Below are positions 36,508-46,079 of a DNA stretch of 64,000 nt, piece after piece (positions within the stretch are counted from its first letter, which is position 1; the number at the start of each line of letters is the position of its first letter). The position numbers and the translations under genes were made by a program. This stretch comes from Hyphomicrobium denitrificans ATCC 51888. Its GTDB lineage: Bacteria > Pseudomonadota > Alphaproteobacteria > Rhizobiales > Hyphomicrobiaceae. Below the pieces are notes generated by a model. It was not told where the DNA came from. It ran no database searches and was given only the letters and a program-made list of their open reading frames with translations. The DNA lies in contig NC_014313.1 in NCBI RefSeq assembly GCF_000143145.1, positions 2,852,001 to 2,916,000 on the forward strand, given 5' to 3'.

Positions 36508-37649
36508 TGCGAAATCTGCTGCGCGGCAGTTCTCAACTTTGGGCTATTCGCAGCGAGTTCATGAAGAGCCAGCCCCGGCGCGGGTGGACCAATCACGGCG
36601 TCGTTCGGCGGGTCCCACCAGCGATTGCCTTCGACAATCACCGGCCCTTCAGGGGTCAGGGCAATATCCCAGCCTATCGTGCGAAGCGGCAGGAACGTCC
36701 GCGCGGCGCGAAGAGCGAGTTCGGTGACCGACGTCCAATCCGGTAGTCGAAAGCCTTCGAGTTCGGCTCCGGTGACTGGATGGCGGTGAACTTGAGTGGA
36801 ACCGATGCCGCTCGGGGCGGGGGCTTGCGCGGCACCGATGGTTCCGTCGGATAGCCGCACGCTCGCGACCAGGTTTCCTCCGACACCGCCCGCAAAATTG
36901 TCGGTGACACTCTCACCAATCGCGAGTTTCCATTCGGCATAGAGGCATTGGGCATTGCCGTCCGTATCGGTTAAAGTGACCAGCCGCACGGTTTGCAGAG
37001 TCGACGACCCCGTGAGTTCCACCAGCGCCGGGTGATTGAGCAGTCGCTGCTGGACGACGTACCGATCGAATTTAGGGTCGCCACAGCATTGGTCGTAAAG
37101 CGCGTCGGCCGACAGAAGACGTCCTTTGTGATCGCGAAATGACGCGCCTTCTCTCGTCCAGAGAGAGACGCCTGCTCCGTAGACTCCGAGCGCCGGCTTG
37201 GTGATGAACTGCGATGGGAGGTCAGGAGCGATATCGCGCAGCCACGCTTCACGCGTTGCGATGGCATGCCCCTCGGGCGCGCCGGCTGACAATCTGCCGA
37301 GCGTTGCGAAATGCTTCGGCACCGGAATGGCATGAGCCGCGCAGTAGGCATCGAAGACGCTCTTGTCCTCGGTAAGGGAAGTCAGTTCCACCGGATTCAA
37401 GCGATTTTGAAGCGCGAAAAGCTCTTCCTTGGTGAAACATCCGTCGAGCGAAGCCGGAGCAATTTCTGGGTCGGCCAATCCGAGCCGCAGTGCTTCGCCC
37501 GGCCGGAATCCCCTTCGCCAATACAGCGACAGCAGCCTTCCGCCGACCGCACCCCGGCTCAATCCATACTGGTCTGCGGCAACCCCGACATGGCGCGCCA
37601 ATTTCCGCAGGCGTCCAATGACAGATGGCCGAGTTACCGAGGCGTTCAT
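36504..37649 (-). CDS. ATP-grasp enzyme, sugar-transfer-associated type
   Basis: 381 residues. The ATP-grasp part has FITKPALGVYGAGVSLW (phosphate-binding region), a middle segment YVVQQRLLNHPAL, and a C-terminal metal-binding GPVIVEGNRWWDPP. This pattern matches the family called sugar-transfer-associated ATP-grasp, found near polysaccharide genes, where it is thought to join a carboxylate and an amine. No polysaccharide genes are near here. Translationally coupled to the acetyltransferase-like gene. The product is unknown. Confidence 0.78.
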   Translation of the reverse strand: MNASVTRPSVIGRLRKLARHVGVAADQYGLSRGAVGGRLLSLYWRRGFRPGEALRLGLADPEIAPASLDGCFTKEELFALQNRLNPVELTSLTEDKSVFDAYCAAHAIPVPKHFATLGRLSAGAPEGHAIATREAWLRDIAPDLPSQFITKPALGVYGAGVSLWTREGASFRDHKGRLLSADALYDQCCGDPKFDRYVVQQRLLNHPALVELTGSSTLQTVRLVTLTDTDGNAQCLYAEWKLAIGESVTDNFAGGVGGNLVASVRLSDGTIGAAQAPAPSGIGSTQVHRHPVTGAELEGFRLPDWTSVTELALRAARTFLPLRTIGWDIALTPEGPVIVEGNRWWDPPNDAVIGPPAPGLALHELAANSPKLRTAAQQISQ

Positions 37650-37835
37650 GCTCTCATACCGGTGCGATAGGTTCGAAAATTAATTCTCTAATGCGAGAAC
37701 CGCGGACACGTCGATAAAGGCCGTGTACGAAGCTTAATGAAAATGACAAATGCCTGGGTCCGCCCCGGCGATAGGTGAGCGGATCGCTGCTAAACCTACA
37801 ATGGTTCTACCGCACCTTGCGCCCGGCCGCCGCAA

Positions 37836-38495
37836 TCACTTTATTAGATGGTCGCTTGCGTGCTTGCCGTAGGTTCGGTGAGCTTTGATCGTCTGAAGCA
37901 CGTCGCGAAATCGAGGGTGATCGCCCCTGGCGAGCCATTCGAACAGCACCATTTCCAGGCTGACTATGGTGGCTCCCAGTTTTTGCAGCCGCTCGAAGGC
38001 GAGTGCGCGATCGATCTGCGAATGCGAGCCAGTCGACGAACTCACAATCCAGACACTGAAGCCAGCGCGCAACAGACCTGCGGCGGTTTGCAAAACGCAA
38101 ACGTGCGCCTCACAGCCTGAAATTACGATCTGCGTGCGTTTTGGATGATGCTTGATGGCATTCACAAGGCCATCGGCGCAGGCATCGAAGTGCACCTTGG
38201 ATAAAACGGTGCTGCAAAATTTCCGAACATCCGAATGGAGTGGCCCGATTTTTTCGGGCATCTGTTCTGTCCCGATGACCGGGATGCTCAGAACGTGCGC
38301 TGCTTCTCCGAGGTACACCGCGTCTGACAAAACGCGATCGCAATCATCAATGGACGGCAAGAGCCGGGTTTGGTGATCGATAAAAAGAAGTATCGACGTT
38401 TGCGCGCAAAGAAGGCCGTCTCGTTTATCGAACGAGCGGGACCCAACCGCTTTTTGGCGGACCCCGCTCGGCCGTGGTCTCGACGGGAGACGCAT
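37836..38495 (-). CDS. Isochorismatase-family hydrolase at the end of the urea operon
   Basis: 219 residues with the catalytic set of the family: Asp in LLFIDHQTRLLP, Lys in VLSKVHFDA and Cys in VISGCEAHVCVLQTA. This is the YcaC/nicotinamidase-like fold, which hydrolyses C-N bonds in amides, carbamates or ureides. Its ATG overlaps the porin stop (TAATG), so the two are co-translated. Placed after urea uptake and urease genes, it may split a nitrogen compound related to urea, such as an amide or carbamate; this is inference. Confidence 0.8.
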   Translation of the reverse strand: MRLPSRPRPSGVRQKAVGSRSFDKRDGLLCAQTSILLFIDHQTRLLPSIDDCDRVLSDAVYLGEAAHVLSIPVIGTEQMPEKIGPLHSDVRKFCSTVLSKVHFDACADGLVNAIKHHPKRTQIVISGCEAHVCVLQTAAGLLRAGFSVWIVSSSTGSHSQIDRALAFERLQKLGATIVSLEMVLFEWLARGDHPRFRDVLQTIKAHRTYGKHASDHLIK

Positions 38496-39607
38496 TAGTA
38501 TTGCAGTTGCAGGCCGGCGACGAATTGATCGACCGACGCGAGAGTCGGATCTTCGAAATCTGTTTTCGAATAGAGAAGCGAAACGCGTGCGTCACTGCCG
38601 CGGATGATATAGTTCACTCCTGTTTGCAGGCGTGAAATATCATAGGCATTCTTCGTCAGGAACTCTTCATAACGAATGACGGGCTGCAGTTTTCCAGGTC
38701 CGAAGTTATGATCGATGAGGAAGCTGGCGAGCACGAAATAGCTATCGCCATTTGCCAACGGTGTCGCTTTGTCATCGGTATCATAATGGTAGTACGCGCC
38801 TTCCAGCGTAAGCACGTTGTCGCCGAATACCTTCTTCTGCATCAGGCCGTCGACGTTCCATCCAAAATAGTGCCCTGGATCCAGCGCAGTTCCAGTCGCG
38901 CGGTCTTGAAACGACGTCGAGAATCCGACGGACAAAATTTCCTTCTTTCCGTAGTAGTCGCTCGCCACGTAATAGCCGGGCTCCGGATCCCAGAAGTCAT
39001 AACTGGCGCGGCCGACGTAGAGAAGATCTCCGCCTCCAGCCGCGCCAGTTGCACAAGGACTGTCGCCTCTACAGCCCTCGTAAGCACCTGCCCAATATTT
39101 GAACTTGCCGCCGCCCGTCTGACCCCAGATGGTCACACCATCGTCGCGACCGTTAAAGCGGTTCGGAAATGCGGAGACGATGGGATAATCCCAAACTCCC
39201 AAATAGTATGGACCGTCCAGGTTTGACCTGTCCTGCGGCAACACCATTCGGCCTGCCCAAACATTGAAGTAATCGTTGAATTCGAAGCGCGCGGTGGCAT
39301 CGAGAATGCGAATTCCATCCGGATCGCCGGGCAGATATGGGAATATGCCGCCGCTCGATTCAATTTCAGTGTTGAACGTGAATCCGACGACCTTATTGAA
39401 CTGTCCACTTGTGAGGATACGTGCGCTTTCGAGGAAGCCGTCGGTTTCGCCGTCCGTCGTTCTGAGGGACGCGCGAGCCGCTGCACCGATCGTAACGCTT
39501 GCACCATTTCCGAGGTCTATGGTCTCGCCTGCATGCGCCGAACCCACTCCAATCAATGCAAGTATGGTCGACGAAACACAGAGTCTTATTCTATAGCCGG
39601 TAAGCAT
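38495..39607 (-). CDS. Outer-membrane porin, FmdC-like
   Basis: 370 residues: signal peptide (cleavage near SAHA), then a beta-barrel pattern rich in aromatic alternation, ending VDQFVAGLQLQY with the aromatic C-terminus of outer-membrane proteins. It resembles phosphate-selective (OprP-type) porins. In Methylophilus the related FmdC lies in a short-chain amide/urea transport locus, which fits its position here. The start at 39607 has GGGGGAA before it. The cluster therefore encodes a route for urea or amides across both membranes. Two Cys (CRGDSPC) sit in a likely surface loop. Confidence 0.75.
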   Translation of the reverse strand: MLTGYRIRLCVSSTILALIGVGSAHAGETIDLGNGASVTIGAAARASLRTTDGETDGFLESARILTSGQFNKVVGFTFNTEIESSGGIFPYLPGDPDGIRILDATARFEFNDYFNVWAGRMVLPQDRSNLDGPYYLGVWDYPIVSAFPNRFNGRDDGVTIWGQTGGGKFKYWAGAYEGCRGDSPCATGAAGGGDLLYVGRASYDFWDPEPGYYVASDYYGKKEILSVGFSTSFQDRATGTALDPGHYFGWNVDGLMQKKVFGDNVLTLEGAYYHYDTDDKATPLANGDSYFVLASFLIDHNFGPGKLQPVIRYEEFLTKNAYDISRLQTGVNYIIRGSDARVSLLYSKTDFEDPTLASVDQFVAGLQLQY

Positions 39608-39652
39608 TAATTCCCCCATTGTTGAGATGTCTATTTTCTTGAGTGGAAGACG

Positions 39653-40252
39653 TCACATGGCCCCCGCCATGAGACCGGCTCCGACCAACGCCACGCCCGC
39701 CCCCAGCGAGCGCAGCACCACATCGCCGTAACGGCTCGTGATTCTTGTAATGAGAAGTCCGATGCTGACACCTGCCGCGTGCAACGTGGCGGTCATCAGC
39801 ATGAAGCCGGCTGCGTAAACCAGACCGTTCACGCTCTCCGGCATTTCTGTTCCGTGCGCATGGCCGTGGCAAAGTCCGAACGCTGCGACCAACGCCATCG
39901 CCGAGACCAAACCCAAGTGCGATCTGAAAGCGACCAGCGCTCCGAGCGTGAATACCGAAGCGGCAATGCCAAACTCCGTCAGACCGAAATTGAATCCGAG
40001 CACGCCAAGCGCTGCGCCAATCATCATCGAACCGACGAAGGACGCCGGAACCAGGTAGATCGCTCGACCCCCGAGCTGAGATGCGAACGCGCCCACCATC
40101 ACCATCGCAAGGAGATGGTCGATACCGAACAGCGGGTGTGCAAGACCGTTGGAAAATCCGACAGTCGGACCGAAACCGACATGTGCAGACGCTGCGTTCG
40201 CGAAAAACATGAAACCAGCAGCTAGGACAATTCTTCCTGTCAATGCATGCAT
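39653..40252 (-). CDS. ureJ: HupE/UreJ family membrane protein
   Basis: 199 residues with a signal-like N-terminus and about six further hydrophobic segments. The diagnostic HPLFGIDHLLAMVMVG and a His-rich loop GLCHGHAHGTE mark the HupE/UreJ family, proposed nickel permeases or accessory proteins in urease and hydrogenase loci. It follows ureD by 22 bases and should supply nickel for the urease. No NikMNQO or NiCoT-type gene occurs in the window. Confidence 0.88.
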   Translation of the reverse strand: MHALTGRIVLAAGFMFFANAASAHVGFGPTVGFSNGLAHPLFGIDHLLAMVMVGAFASQLGGRAIYLVPASFVGSMMIGAALGVLGFNFGLTEFGIAASVFTLGALVAFRSHLGLVSAMALVAAFGLCHGHAHGTEMPESVNGLVYAAGFMLMTATLHAAGVSIGLLITRITSRYGDVVLRSLGAGVALVGAGLMAGAM

Positions 40253-40274
40253 TGGTAATTCCTTTCAGTGATAT

Positions 40275-41150
40275 TTATTTTCTGCGTTTGTGGGGGACTT
40301 TCCCCAATGCCGACTGGACCGCGATGGAGAACAGATCGTCCGTAACAGCGCGCACAGCGGCGGCGCTTGAAGCCAGAATTTTGATGCTCAAACCGGCGTT
40401 GTTGGGCAGTTCGCTGACGCCCGCCACGCAGTCCATTCGGCGCAAAACTTTCGTTGCGATCGCATCGGTCGTGGGCAATCGCGCGCGCTTCCCAAGCATG
40501 AGGAAATTCGCGACGATCGTGAAAGGTCCGATTGGCGTCGTAGCCGCTGCGAAGTCCTGCCCCCCGATTTGGAAGCATTCCCGTACGAGCAATCGGCCAG
40601 ACGTGTCCCGAACAACGGTCTCTGAGCAAAATCTTCCAAACGTGCGTAGATTGTTTGCGAAGTCATGCTCCGTGAACGACTCGCCGACCATCAGCGCAGA
40701 CGTTGGGTGCAACGTAATGTCCAACGATGTCGCGTATTCAGCCCCGGGGAAAAACACCAATGCTTCCGGAACCAGACCTAGAAACGCGTCTTCTTCCATG
40801 TCGATCTGGGTGCATTGGCTAGCCTCACAGCCATAACAATCGTGAACGATTGTTGCCGCCTGCGTCGTGATATGCGCAGCCGTTCCCGCCCGCATCCTGA
40901 TTTGAGATGTGAGGCGATCCGATCGGTAGACGCCGCCTGACGACGACTGCTGATACACGGTTGTAAGCGCCGGGATGTCGGGATCGAGCGAAAACGGCCG
41001 GGTCAGATGAAACGGATACGACACGTACTGGCGTTCGATGATCGTGCGTTCGCCATGGCGCCCGAACGAAAGATCGAAGCGAGATCTATGATCTTGCTTC
41101 TCGCCGTATTGAGGGCGCCGGTCGACTTGTCCGTTCCAATAGACGTTCAT
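40275..41150 (-). CDS. ureD: Urease accessory protein UreD
   Basis: Scaffold that binds apo-urease and helps UreF and UreG insert nickel. 291 residues, normal for UreD (UreH). Recognisable segments are [30 protein letters not shown] and [10 protein letters not shown], with [12 protein letters not shown] later. The ATG overlaps the ureG stop (ATGA), so the two are co-translated. Confidence 0.9.
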   Translation of the reverse strand: MNVYWNGQVDRRPQYGEKQDHRSRFDLSFGRHGERTIIERQYVSYPFHLTRPFSLDPDIPALTTVYQQSSSGGVYRSDRLTSQIRMRAGTAAHITTQAATIVHDCYGCEASQCTQIDMEEDAFLGLVPEALVFFPGAEYATSLDITLHPTSALMVGESFTEHDFANNLRTFGRFCSETVVRDTSGRLLVRECFQIGGQDFAAATTPIGPFTIVANFLMLGKRARLPTTDAIATKVLRRMDCVAGVSELPNNAGLSIKILASSAAAVRAVTDDLFSIAVQSALGKVPHKRRK

Positions 41151-41794
41151 CGGAACAAAACCTCCGACATCAGTCTGTCCGCAACGTCATCAATGCCTTC
41201 CTGCTGACGGCAGTTCGTGAATGCGAGAGGCCTTCCTCCGCGTGCCGCCGTTGCCTCGCGATTCATGAGTTCGAGATCAACGCCGACGTGCGGCGCGAGA
41301 TCGGTTTTGTTGATGACCAGAAGATCGCACTTGATGAGCCCCGGCCCGTTTTTACGCGGGATGTCGTCTCCGCCGGCGACGTCGATCACGAACATCCACC
41401 AATCGACGAGATCCAGCGAGAACGTCGATGCGAGGTTATCGCCGCCGCTTTCGATCAAGATCAGTTCCACATCTGGAAACTGCGCCTCGAGATCATCCGC
41501 CGCCGCGATGTTCAAGGTGGGATCTTCGCGAATAACGGTATGAGGACAGGCCCCGGCCTCGACGGCTGCAACGCGCTTCGGGTCGATCAAACCTGATCGC
41601 CGAATGCGGTTCGCGTCCTCCGCCGTCACGAGATCGTTGGTCACGATCGCGAGTGAAACGTTACGGCGCGCAAATGCGGGAATAAGACGCTCGATGAGCG
41701 CCGTTTTTCCCGAGCCAACGGGACCGCCGATGCCCACACGGGCCGCGCCAATCCTCAACTTTTCCGTGAGCGAATGTTGTGCAGACACGTTCAC
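41147..41794 (-). CDS. ureG: Urease accessory GTPase UreG
   Basis: GTPase that delivers nickel during urease maturation. 215 residues, typical. P-loop [14 protein letters not shown], metal-binding CPH motif in [13 protein letters not shown], and the guanine-recognition [10 protein letters not shown] are present. It lies three bases after ureC and overlaps ureD. Confidence 0.96.
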   Translation of the reverse strand: MNVSAQHSLTEKLRIGAARVGIGGPVGSGKTALIERLIPAFARRNVSLAIVTNDLVTAEDANRIRRSGLIDPKRVAAVEAGACPHTVIREDPTLNIAAADDLEAQFPDVELILIESGGDNLASTFSLDLVDWWMFVIDVAGGDDIPRKNGPGLIKCDLLVINKTDLAPHVGVDLELMNREATAARGGRPLAFTNCRQQEGIDDVADRLMSEVLFR

Positions 41795-41797
41795 GGA

Positions 41798-43510
41798 TCA
41801 CCTCAACATATATCGTTGTGATAACGGCAGCTCATGTGCGGGCTCACAGGTCGCCAGCTCGCCATCGACGAAAACATCGAACGTCTGCGGATCGACGCGA
41901 ATGTCCGGGCAGGCGTCGTTGCGCAGCATGTCCTTTTTCGACAGGCGACGCGTTCCGCGTGCGGGCAGCAGGTTCTTTTTCAGGTCCAACGTCTTCGAGA
42001 TGCCGCGATCGATTGCGGCCGGGTTGACGAAGCATGCCGACAACGCCGGGCTGGCGCGGCCGAACGCTCCCCATTGCGGTCGCAGCGCCCTCGGTTCGCA
42101 TGTCATGAGAGACGCCGAGCTGTCTCCCATCGCGCCCCACGCGATGAAGCCGCCCTTGAGGATCAGCTCCGGTTTGATGCCAAAAAACGCCGGGCTCCAG
42201 ACAACGATATCCGCGAGCTTGCCGTCCTCCAGCGAGCCGATGTGATCGGCAATGCCGAAAGTGCGTGCCGGATTGATCGTGTATTTGGCAACGTACCGCT
42301 TGATACGCTCGTTATCGCCGAACGGCGTCGATTCCTCAGGCAGACGTCCCCGCTGACTTTTCATCTTGTCGGCGAGCTGCCACGTTCTACATATGACCTC
42401 GTTGATACGCCCCATGCCCTGACTGTCCGAGCCGAGCATCGAGATCGCGCCGATATCGTGAAGAATATCCTCCGCCGCGATTGTCTGAGCGCGGATGCGG
42501 CTTTCCGCGAACGCCACGTCTTCAGGGATTGCCGGGTTCAAATGGTGACAAACCATCGTCATATCGAGATGTTCGTCGAACGTATTGATCGTGTACGGAT
42601 TGGTGGGATTGGTTGAAGACGGCAGACACCAGGGAAGGCCCGCGACGCGAATGATGTCAGGCGCGTGCCCGCCTCCCGCGCCTTCCGTGTGGTACATGTG
42701 AATGGTACGCTCCGCGATCGCCGCTAGCGTATCCTCGACGAACCCAGACTCATTCAGCGTGTCGGTATGAATTTGGACGGGGAAGTCCATGTCGTCGGCA
42801 AGTGCGAGACAGGTATCGATCGCCGACGGCATCGACCCCCAGTCTTCGTGAAGTTTCAGCCCCAGGCAGCCGGCTTCGATCTGCTCGACGAGAGAAGCCG
42901 GCTTGTGCGAATTACCGCGACCGAGAAATCCGAAATTGACCGGCCACTGCTCCGCCGCCTGCAGCATTTTTCCGACGTTGAATGCGCCACCGCAGTCGAT
43001 GCCGACCGTGATTGGGCCGAGAGAACCGCCGAGCAGGGTTGTAATGCCCGACGCAATCGCGTGATCGCACAGCTGCGCGCTGTCGAAATGAACGTGCACG
43101 TCTATGCCGCCGGCCGTGGCAATCAATCCCTCGCAGTCGCGCACGGCGGTTGCGGCTGAAACGATCAGTCTCGGATCGACGCCATCCATAATGGCCGGAT
43201 TTCCCGCTTTGCCGATTCCGACAATTTTGCCGTCCTTGATGCCGAGATCACCTTTGACGATCCCGACGACAGCATCGATGACGGTCACATTGCAAAGCAG
43301 GAAATCCAGCGCTCCCTCAGTGCTTGTTACGCCAGCCGCGAGCCCGGCTCCGTCGCGAAGCGTCTTGCCGCCGCCGTGAAGGCATTCGTCGCCATAGCTC
43401 GCGAAATCTTTCTCGATCACCGCAACGAGCGAGGTGTCTCCCAAACGGACGCCATCCCCAACCGTGGGACCGTACATAGCGGCGTAGTCGCGACGTGAAA
43501 GTACAGCCAA
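41798..43510 (-). CDS. ureC: Urease alpha (catalytic) subunit
   Basis: Nickel-dependent hydrolysis of urea to ammonia and carbamate. 570 residues, full length. The nickel ligands are visible: [10 protein letters not shown], the carbamylated Lys in [10 protein letters not shown], and His in [13 protein letters not shown] and [13 protein letters not shown]; the flap Cys-His pair is seen in MVCHHLNP. All key residues present. It follows the fused ureAB by 15 bases. Confidence 0.98.
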   Translation of the reverse strand: MAVLSRRDYAAMYGPTVGDGVRLGDTSLVAVIEKDFASYGDECLHGGGKTLRDGAGLAAGVTSTEGALDFLLCNVTVIDAVVGIVKGDLGIKDGKIVGIGKAGNPAIMDGVDPRLIVSAATAVRDCEGLIATAGGIDVHVHFDSAQLCDHAIASGITTLLGGSLGPITVGIDCGGAFNVGKMLQAAEQWPVNFGFLGRGNSHKPASLVEQIEAGCLGLKLHEDWGSMPSAIDTCLALADDMDFPVQIHTDTLNESGFVEDTLAAIAERTIHMYHTEGAGGGHAPDIIRVAGLPWCLPSSTNPTNPYTINTFDEHLDMTMVCHHLNPAIPEDVAFAESRIRAQTIAAEDILHDIGAISMLGSDSQGMGRINEVICRTWQLADKMKSQRGRLPEESTPFGDNERIKRYVAKYTINPARTFGIADHIGSLEDGKLADIVVWSPAFFGIKPELILKGGFIAWGAMGDSSASLMTCEPRALRPQWGAFGRASPALSACFVNPAAIDRGISKTLDLKKNLLPARGTRRLSKKDMLRNDACPDIRVDPQTFDVFVDGELATCEPAHELPLSQRYMLR

Positions 43511-43525
43511 AGTTACGTCTCCTTA

Positions 43526-44224
43526 TCAGCTCGTCCGGAAGCCGCGCTCACGCGCGCGTGTCATCGCCGCCGCTTTCACGGCAGGGTCTCGCGCAGATCC
43601 GTTGGTGAGCCCGTTCAACCCAGAAAGGTGCCGTTCGCCGCCGAATTCGGTGAGTTCAACGATCTTCTCTTGTCCCGGTTCGAACCGGACTGCAGTTCCG
43701 GCGGGGATATCGAGGCGCATGCCAAATGCGGCCTCTCGGTCGAAATCAAGCGCGCGGTTCACTTCAAAGAAATGATAGTGCGAACCGATCTGCACCGGCC
43801 GGTCACCCATGTTCGTGACCTTCAAGCTGGCCTTGCGACGACCGGCGTTGAGCTCGATCTCGCCGTCAATCGCCAGGATTTCACCTGGCGTGAGGGTCGG
43901 CTCGGCCGACGCGCCGGGCTTCGGCCGTAGTGGATCATGGACCGTGACGAGCTTGGTGCCGTCTCTGAATGTCGCTTCCACTTGCAGCATCGGCAGCATC
44001 GCGGCCACGCCGGGCATCACGTCGTCTTGCGTGAGGATCTGCGAACCGATCGACATCATGTCTGCAACGGACTTACCGTCGCGAGCGCCTTCCAGGATTT
44101 CATCGGAAATGAGCGCGACAGCTTCCGGATAGTTCAGTTTCAATCCTCTGCTCCGGCGCTTTCTTGCAAGCTCCGCCGCAGTAAAAATCGTTAAGCGTTC
44201 GAGTTCGGTAGGAGTAAGCAGCAT
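43526..44224 (-). CDS. ureAB: Fused urease gamma-beta subunit
   Basis: 232 residues that join two usually separate subunits. Residues ~1-100 are gamma ([20 protein letters not shown], then [20 protein letters not shown]). Residues ~108-215 are beta ([30 protein letters not shown] and [11 protein letters not shown]). A C-terminal tail of ~20 residues follows. The order matches the two-subunit ureases known from Helicobacter. The fusion seems genuine, as no stop or frameshift occurs between the halves. Confidence 0.95.
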   Translation of the reverse strand: MLLTPTELERLTIFTAAELARKRRSRGLKLNYPEAVALISDEILEGARDGKSVADMMSIGSQILTQDDVMPGVAAMLPMLQVEATFRDGTKLVTVHDPLRPKPGASAEPTLTPGEILAIDGEIELNAGRRKASLKVTNMGDRPVQIGSHYHFFEVNRALDFDREAAFGMRLDIPAGTAVRFEPGQEKIVELTEFGGERHLSGLNGLTNGSARDPAVKAAAMTRARERGFRTS

Positions 44225-44248
44225 ATGTTGTGACCTATCTCTCGCCCT

Positions 44249-44929
44249 TCAGTTCGAAAACAAGCGCTGCCCAGTCGCGCCATGCAGTGAGATCGCGATT
44301 TCCGAAAGCGGAATGAATGCCCGTAACGGCTCGTTGTCCGATATCGGCGAGCACGACTCTTCCGTGATGACCGGCAGAATTTTTGCAAGGTAAGCCTGCG
44401 CATCGATTGCGCCGACGAGGCCGAGACGAATGGCTGCCGTCGTCAGTGATGCCGCCGACTGGTATCCGCTCATCAGAACGGCATCGTCTTCGTCGATTTC
44501 GAGTGCATTCCAGAGCAGGCCCTGCGCAACCGCGATATGGCCGAGCGCTTTGCCGTCGCGAACCATGCTCCTGTATGCGCTTGCGTGAGGCGTCCCGATC
44601 CTTTCATGGGAGGTGAGCAAACCCATTCCGTTCCGGCGCGAGCCGATCCTGAGCGGCTCGCTTATTGTCGACGCCTCCACTTCCGCGTCGAGTTCCGCCA
44701 GGGCGTCGAGATCGCTTCCGAGCCTATAGGCTCTCGCAATCACAACGCGTTCGCTGGATGCCCAACGATGCACGATCTGTGCGTGGAGAAAATTCCACAG
44801 GTCGAACTTTCCCAGCCGATCCTGTTGTTGCGATAACGCCTCGAGCCCCTGGGAAAACGCGAAAGCGCCAGACGGGAACTGCGCGTCCGCATGCTGAAAG
44901 GTCCGCAGAATTTTATCGCGCGCTCTCAT
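44249..44929 (-). CDS. ureF: Urease accessory protein UreF
   Basis: 226 residues, all-helical accessory protein that recruits UreG to the apo-urease-UreD complex. Typical sequence FPSGAFAFSQGLEALSQQ near the N-terminus and conserved helices after it. Its ATG overlaps the ureE stop (ATGA). It lies upstream of ureAB. Confidence 0.92.
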   Translation of the reverse strand: MRARDKILRTFQHADAQFPSGAFAFSQGLEALSQQQDRLGKFDLWNFLHAQIVHRWASSERVVIARAYRLGSDLDALAELDAEVEASTISEPLRIGSRRNGMGLLTSHERIGTPHASAYRSMVRDGKALGHIAVAQGLLWNALEIDEDDAVLMSGYQSAASLTTAAIRLGLVGAIDAQAYLAKILPVITEESCSPISDNEPLRAFIPLSEIAISLHGATGQRLFSN

Positions 44930-45387
44930 TGGACTTCCTCGGCGGTTACTCGGCCGTCGCGCAGCATCGGTTCGATGCGGGCGATATAAGTTTCGACCGG
45001 CCCATCAAGGGAGACGAGAATATGTTCGTCCTCGAACCGCACGCGCCAATGCAGATTGCCGACGAGAAAGCCAAGCTCCACCGCGTCGCGCTTCGTATCG
45101 GGAACGACCCGAAGCCAGCGCTGCTCCTGCGCGCGGAGGACGATCGCCTTTTCATCCGTGAGATAGAGAATTGCCCCGTCGAACAGACGCTCTTGCCGCG
45201 ATAGGGCGATCGCCAGATCTTCACCTCGCTCCGTGCGAACGCGCAGTCGCCGGCGATCGAGATCGCTCGGCGCGACGCGCACCGTGTCGACGGCGATGCC
45301 GCGATGCTCGTATTCGTGAAGCTTGTGATGGAGATCCGGATCGTTTCGATCTCCGACAATTCGATCAATGAGCAACATGGCTTTCAC
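44926..45387 (-). CDS. ureE: Urease accessory nickel chaperone UreE
   Basis: 153 residues with the UreE N-terminal peptide-binding part and C-terminal metal-binding ferredoxin-like part (LGFLVGNLHWRVRFEDEHILV). It lacks the His-rich tail of some UreE proteins. The ATG overlaps the urtE stop, joining importer and urease genes in one transcript. Confidence 0.88.
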   Translation of the reverse strand: MKAMLLIDRIVGDRNDPDLHHKLHEYEHRGIAVDTVRVAPSDLDRRRLRVRTERGEDLAIALSRQERLFDGAILYLTDEKAIVLRAQEQRWLRVVPDTKRDAVELGFLVGNLHWRVRFEDEHILVSLDGPVETYIARIEPMLRDGRVTAEEVQ

Positions 45388-46079
45388 AAACCCATATGCC
45401 GATGAATGAGATCATTGGTGAGCTCGTTCGAAGCGCCCGAAACGCGCACGCGGCCCTTCTCCAGAATTGCGAAGCGATGGGCGGCACTGCGCGCGAATCG
45501 GATTTTCTGCTCGATCAGAATGATCGTCAGGCCATGCACGCGGTTGAGCGTCGTGATGGATTTTTCGATGTCCTCGACGACATTCGGCTGAATGCCTTCC
45601 GTCGGTTCATCGAGAAGGAGGACGCTCGGATCTGTCGCGAGAGCACGCGCAATCGCCAGCTGCTGCTGCTGCCCGCCGGAGAGATTTGTGCCCCTCCGGT
45701 GAAGGTGGTCCTTCAGCATCGGGAATGTATCCCACACGAGTTGCGGCACGGATTTGCGTCCGTCCTTGCGTGCGTTACATCCGAGCAAGATGTTTTCCAG
45801 AACCGTCAAGCCTGGAACAATTTCTCTGCCTTGCGGAACGTAGCCAAGCCCAAGGCGCGCCCGCGCATGCGTCGGCAGGGTTGAGATGTCTCTGCCCTCG
45901 AACTCTATGCGTCCCGTTGTATTGACGGTTATGCCGATAAGACTGCGAAGGAGCGTTGTCTTTCCAACGCCGTTTCGACCGAGAAGACAAAAGATCTCGC
46001 CCTCACGTATCTCCAGATCGAGATCGTGAATGATGTGGCTGGTGCCGTAATAGGCATTGAGATGATTCAATTTAAGCAT
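45384..46079 (-). CDS. urtE: Urea ABC transporter ATP-binding protein UrtE
   Basis: 231-residue LivF-type ATPase. Walker A GRNGVGKTT, signature LSGGQQQQLAIARAL, Walker B VLLLDEPTEGIQP; the EGIQP ending is typical of UrtE. The start at 46079 overlaps the urtD stop by eight bases (ATGCTTAA). Together with UrtD it energises UrtBC. Confidence 0.94.
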   Translation of the reverse strand: MLKLNHLNAYYGTSHIIHDLDLEIREGEIFCLLGRNGVGKTTLLRSLIGITVNTTGRIEFEGRDISTLPTHARARLGLGYVPQGREIVPGLTVLENILLGCNARKDGRKSVPQLVWDTFPMLKDHLHRRGTNLSGGQQQQLAIARALATDPSVLLLDEPTEGIQPNVVEDIEKSITTLNRVHGLTIILIEQKIRFARSAAHRFAILEKGRVRVSGASNELTNDLIHRHMGL

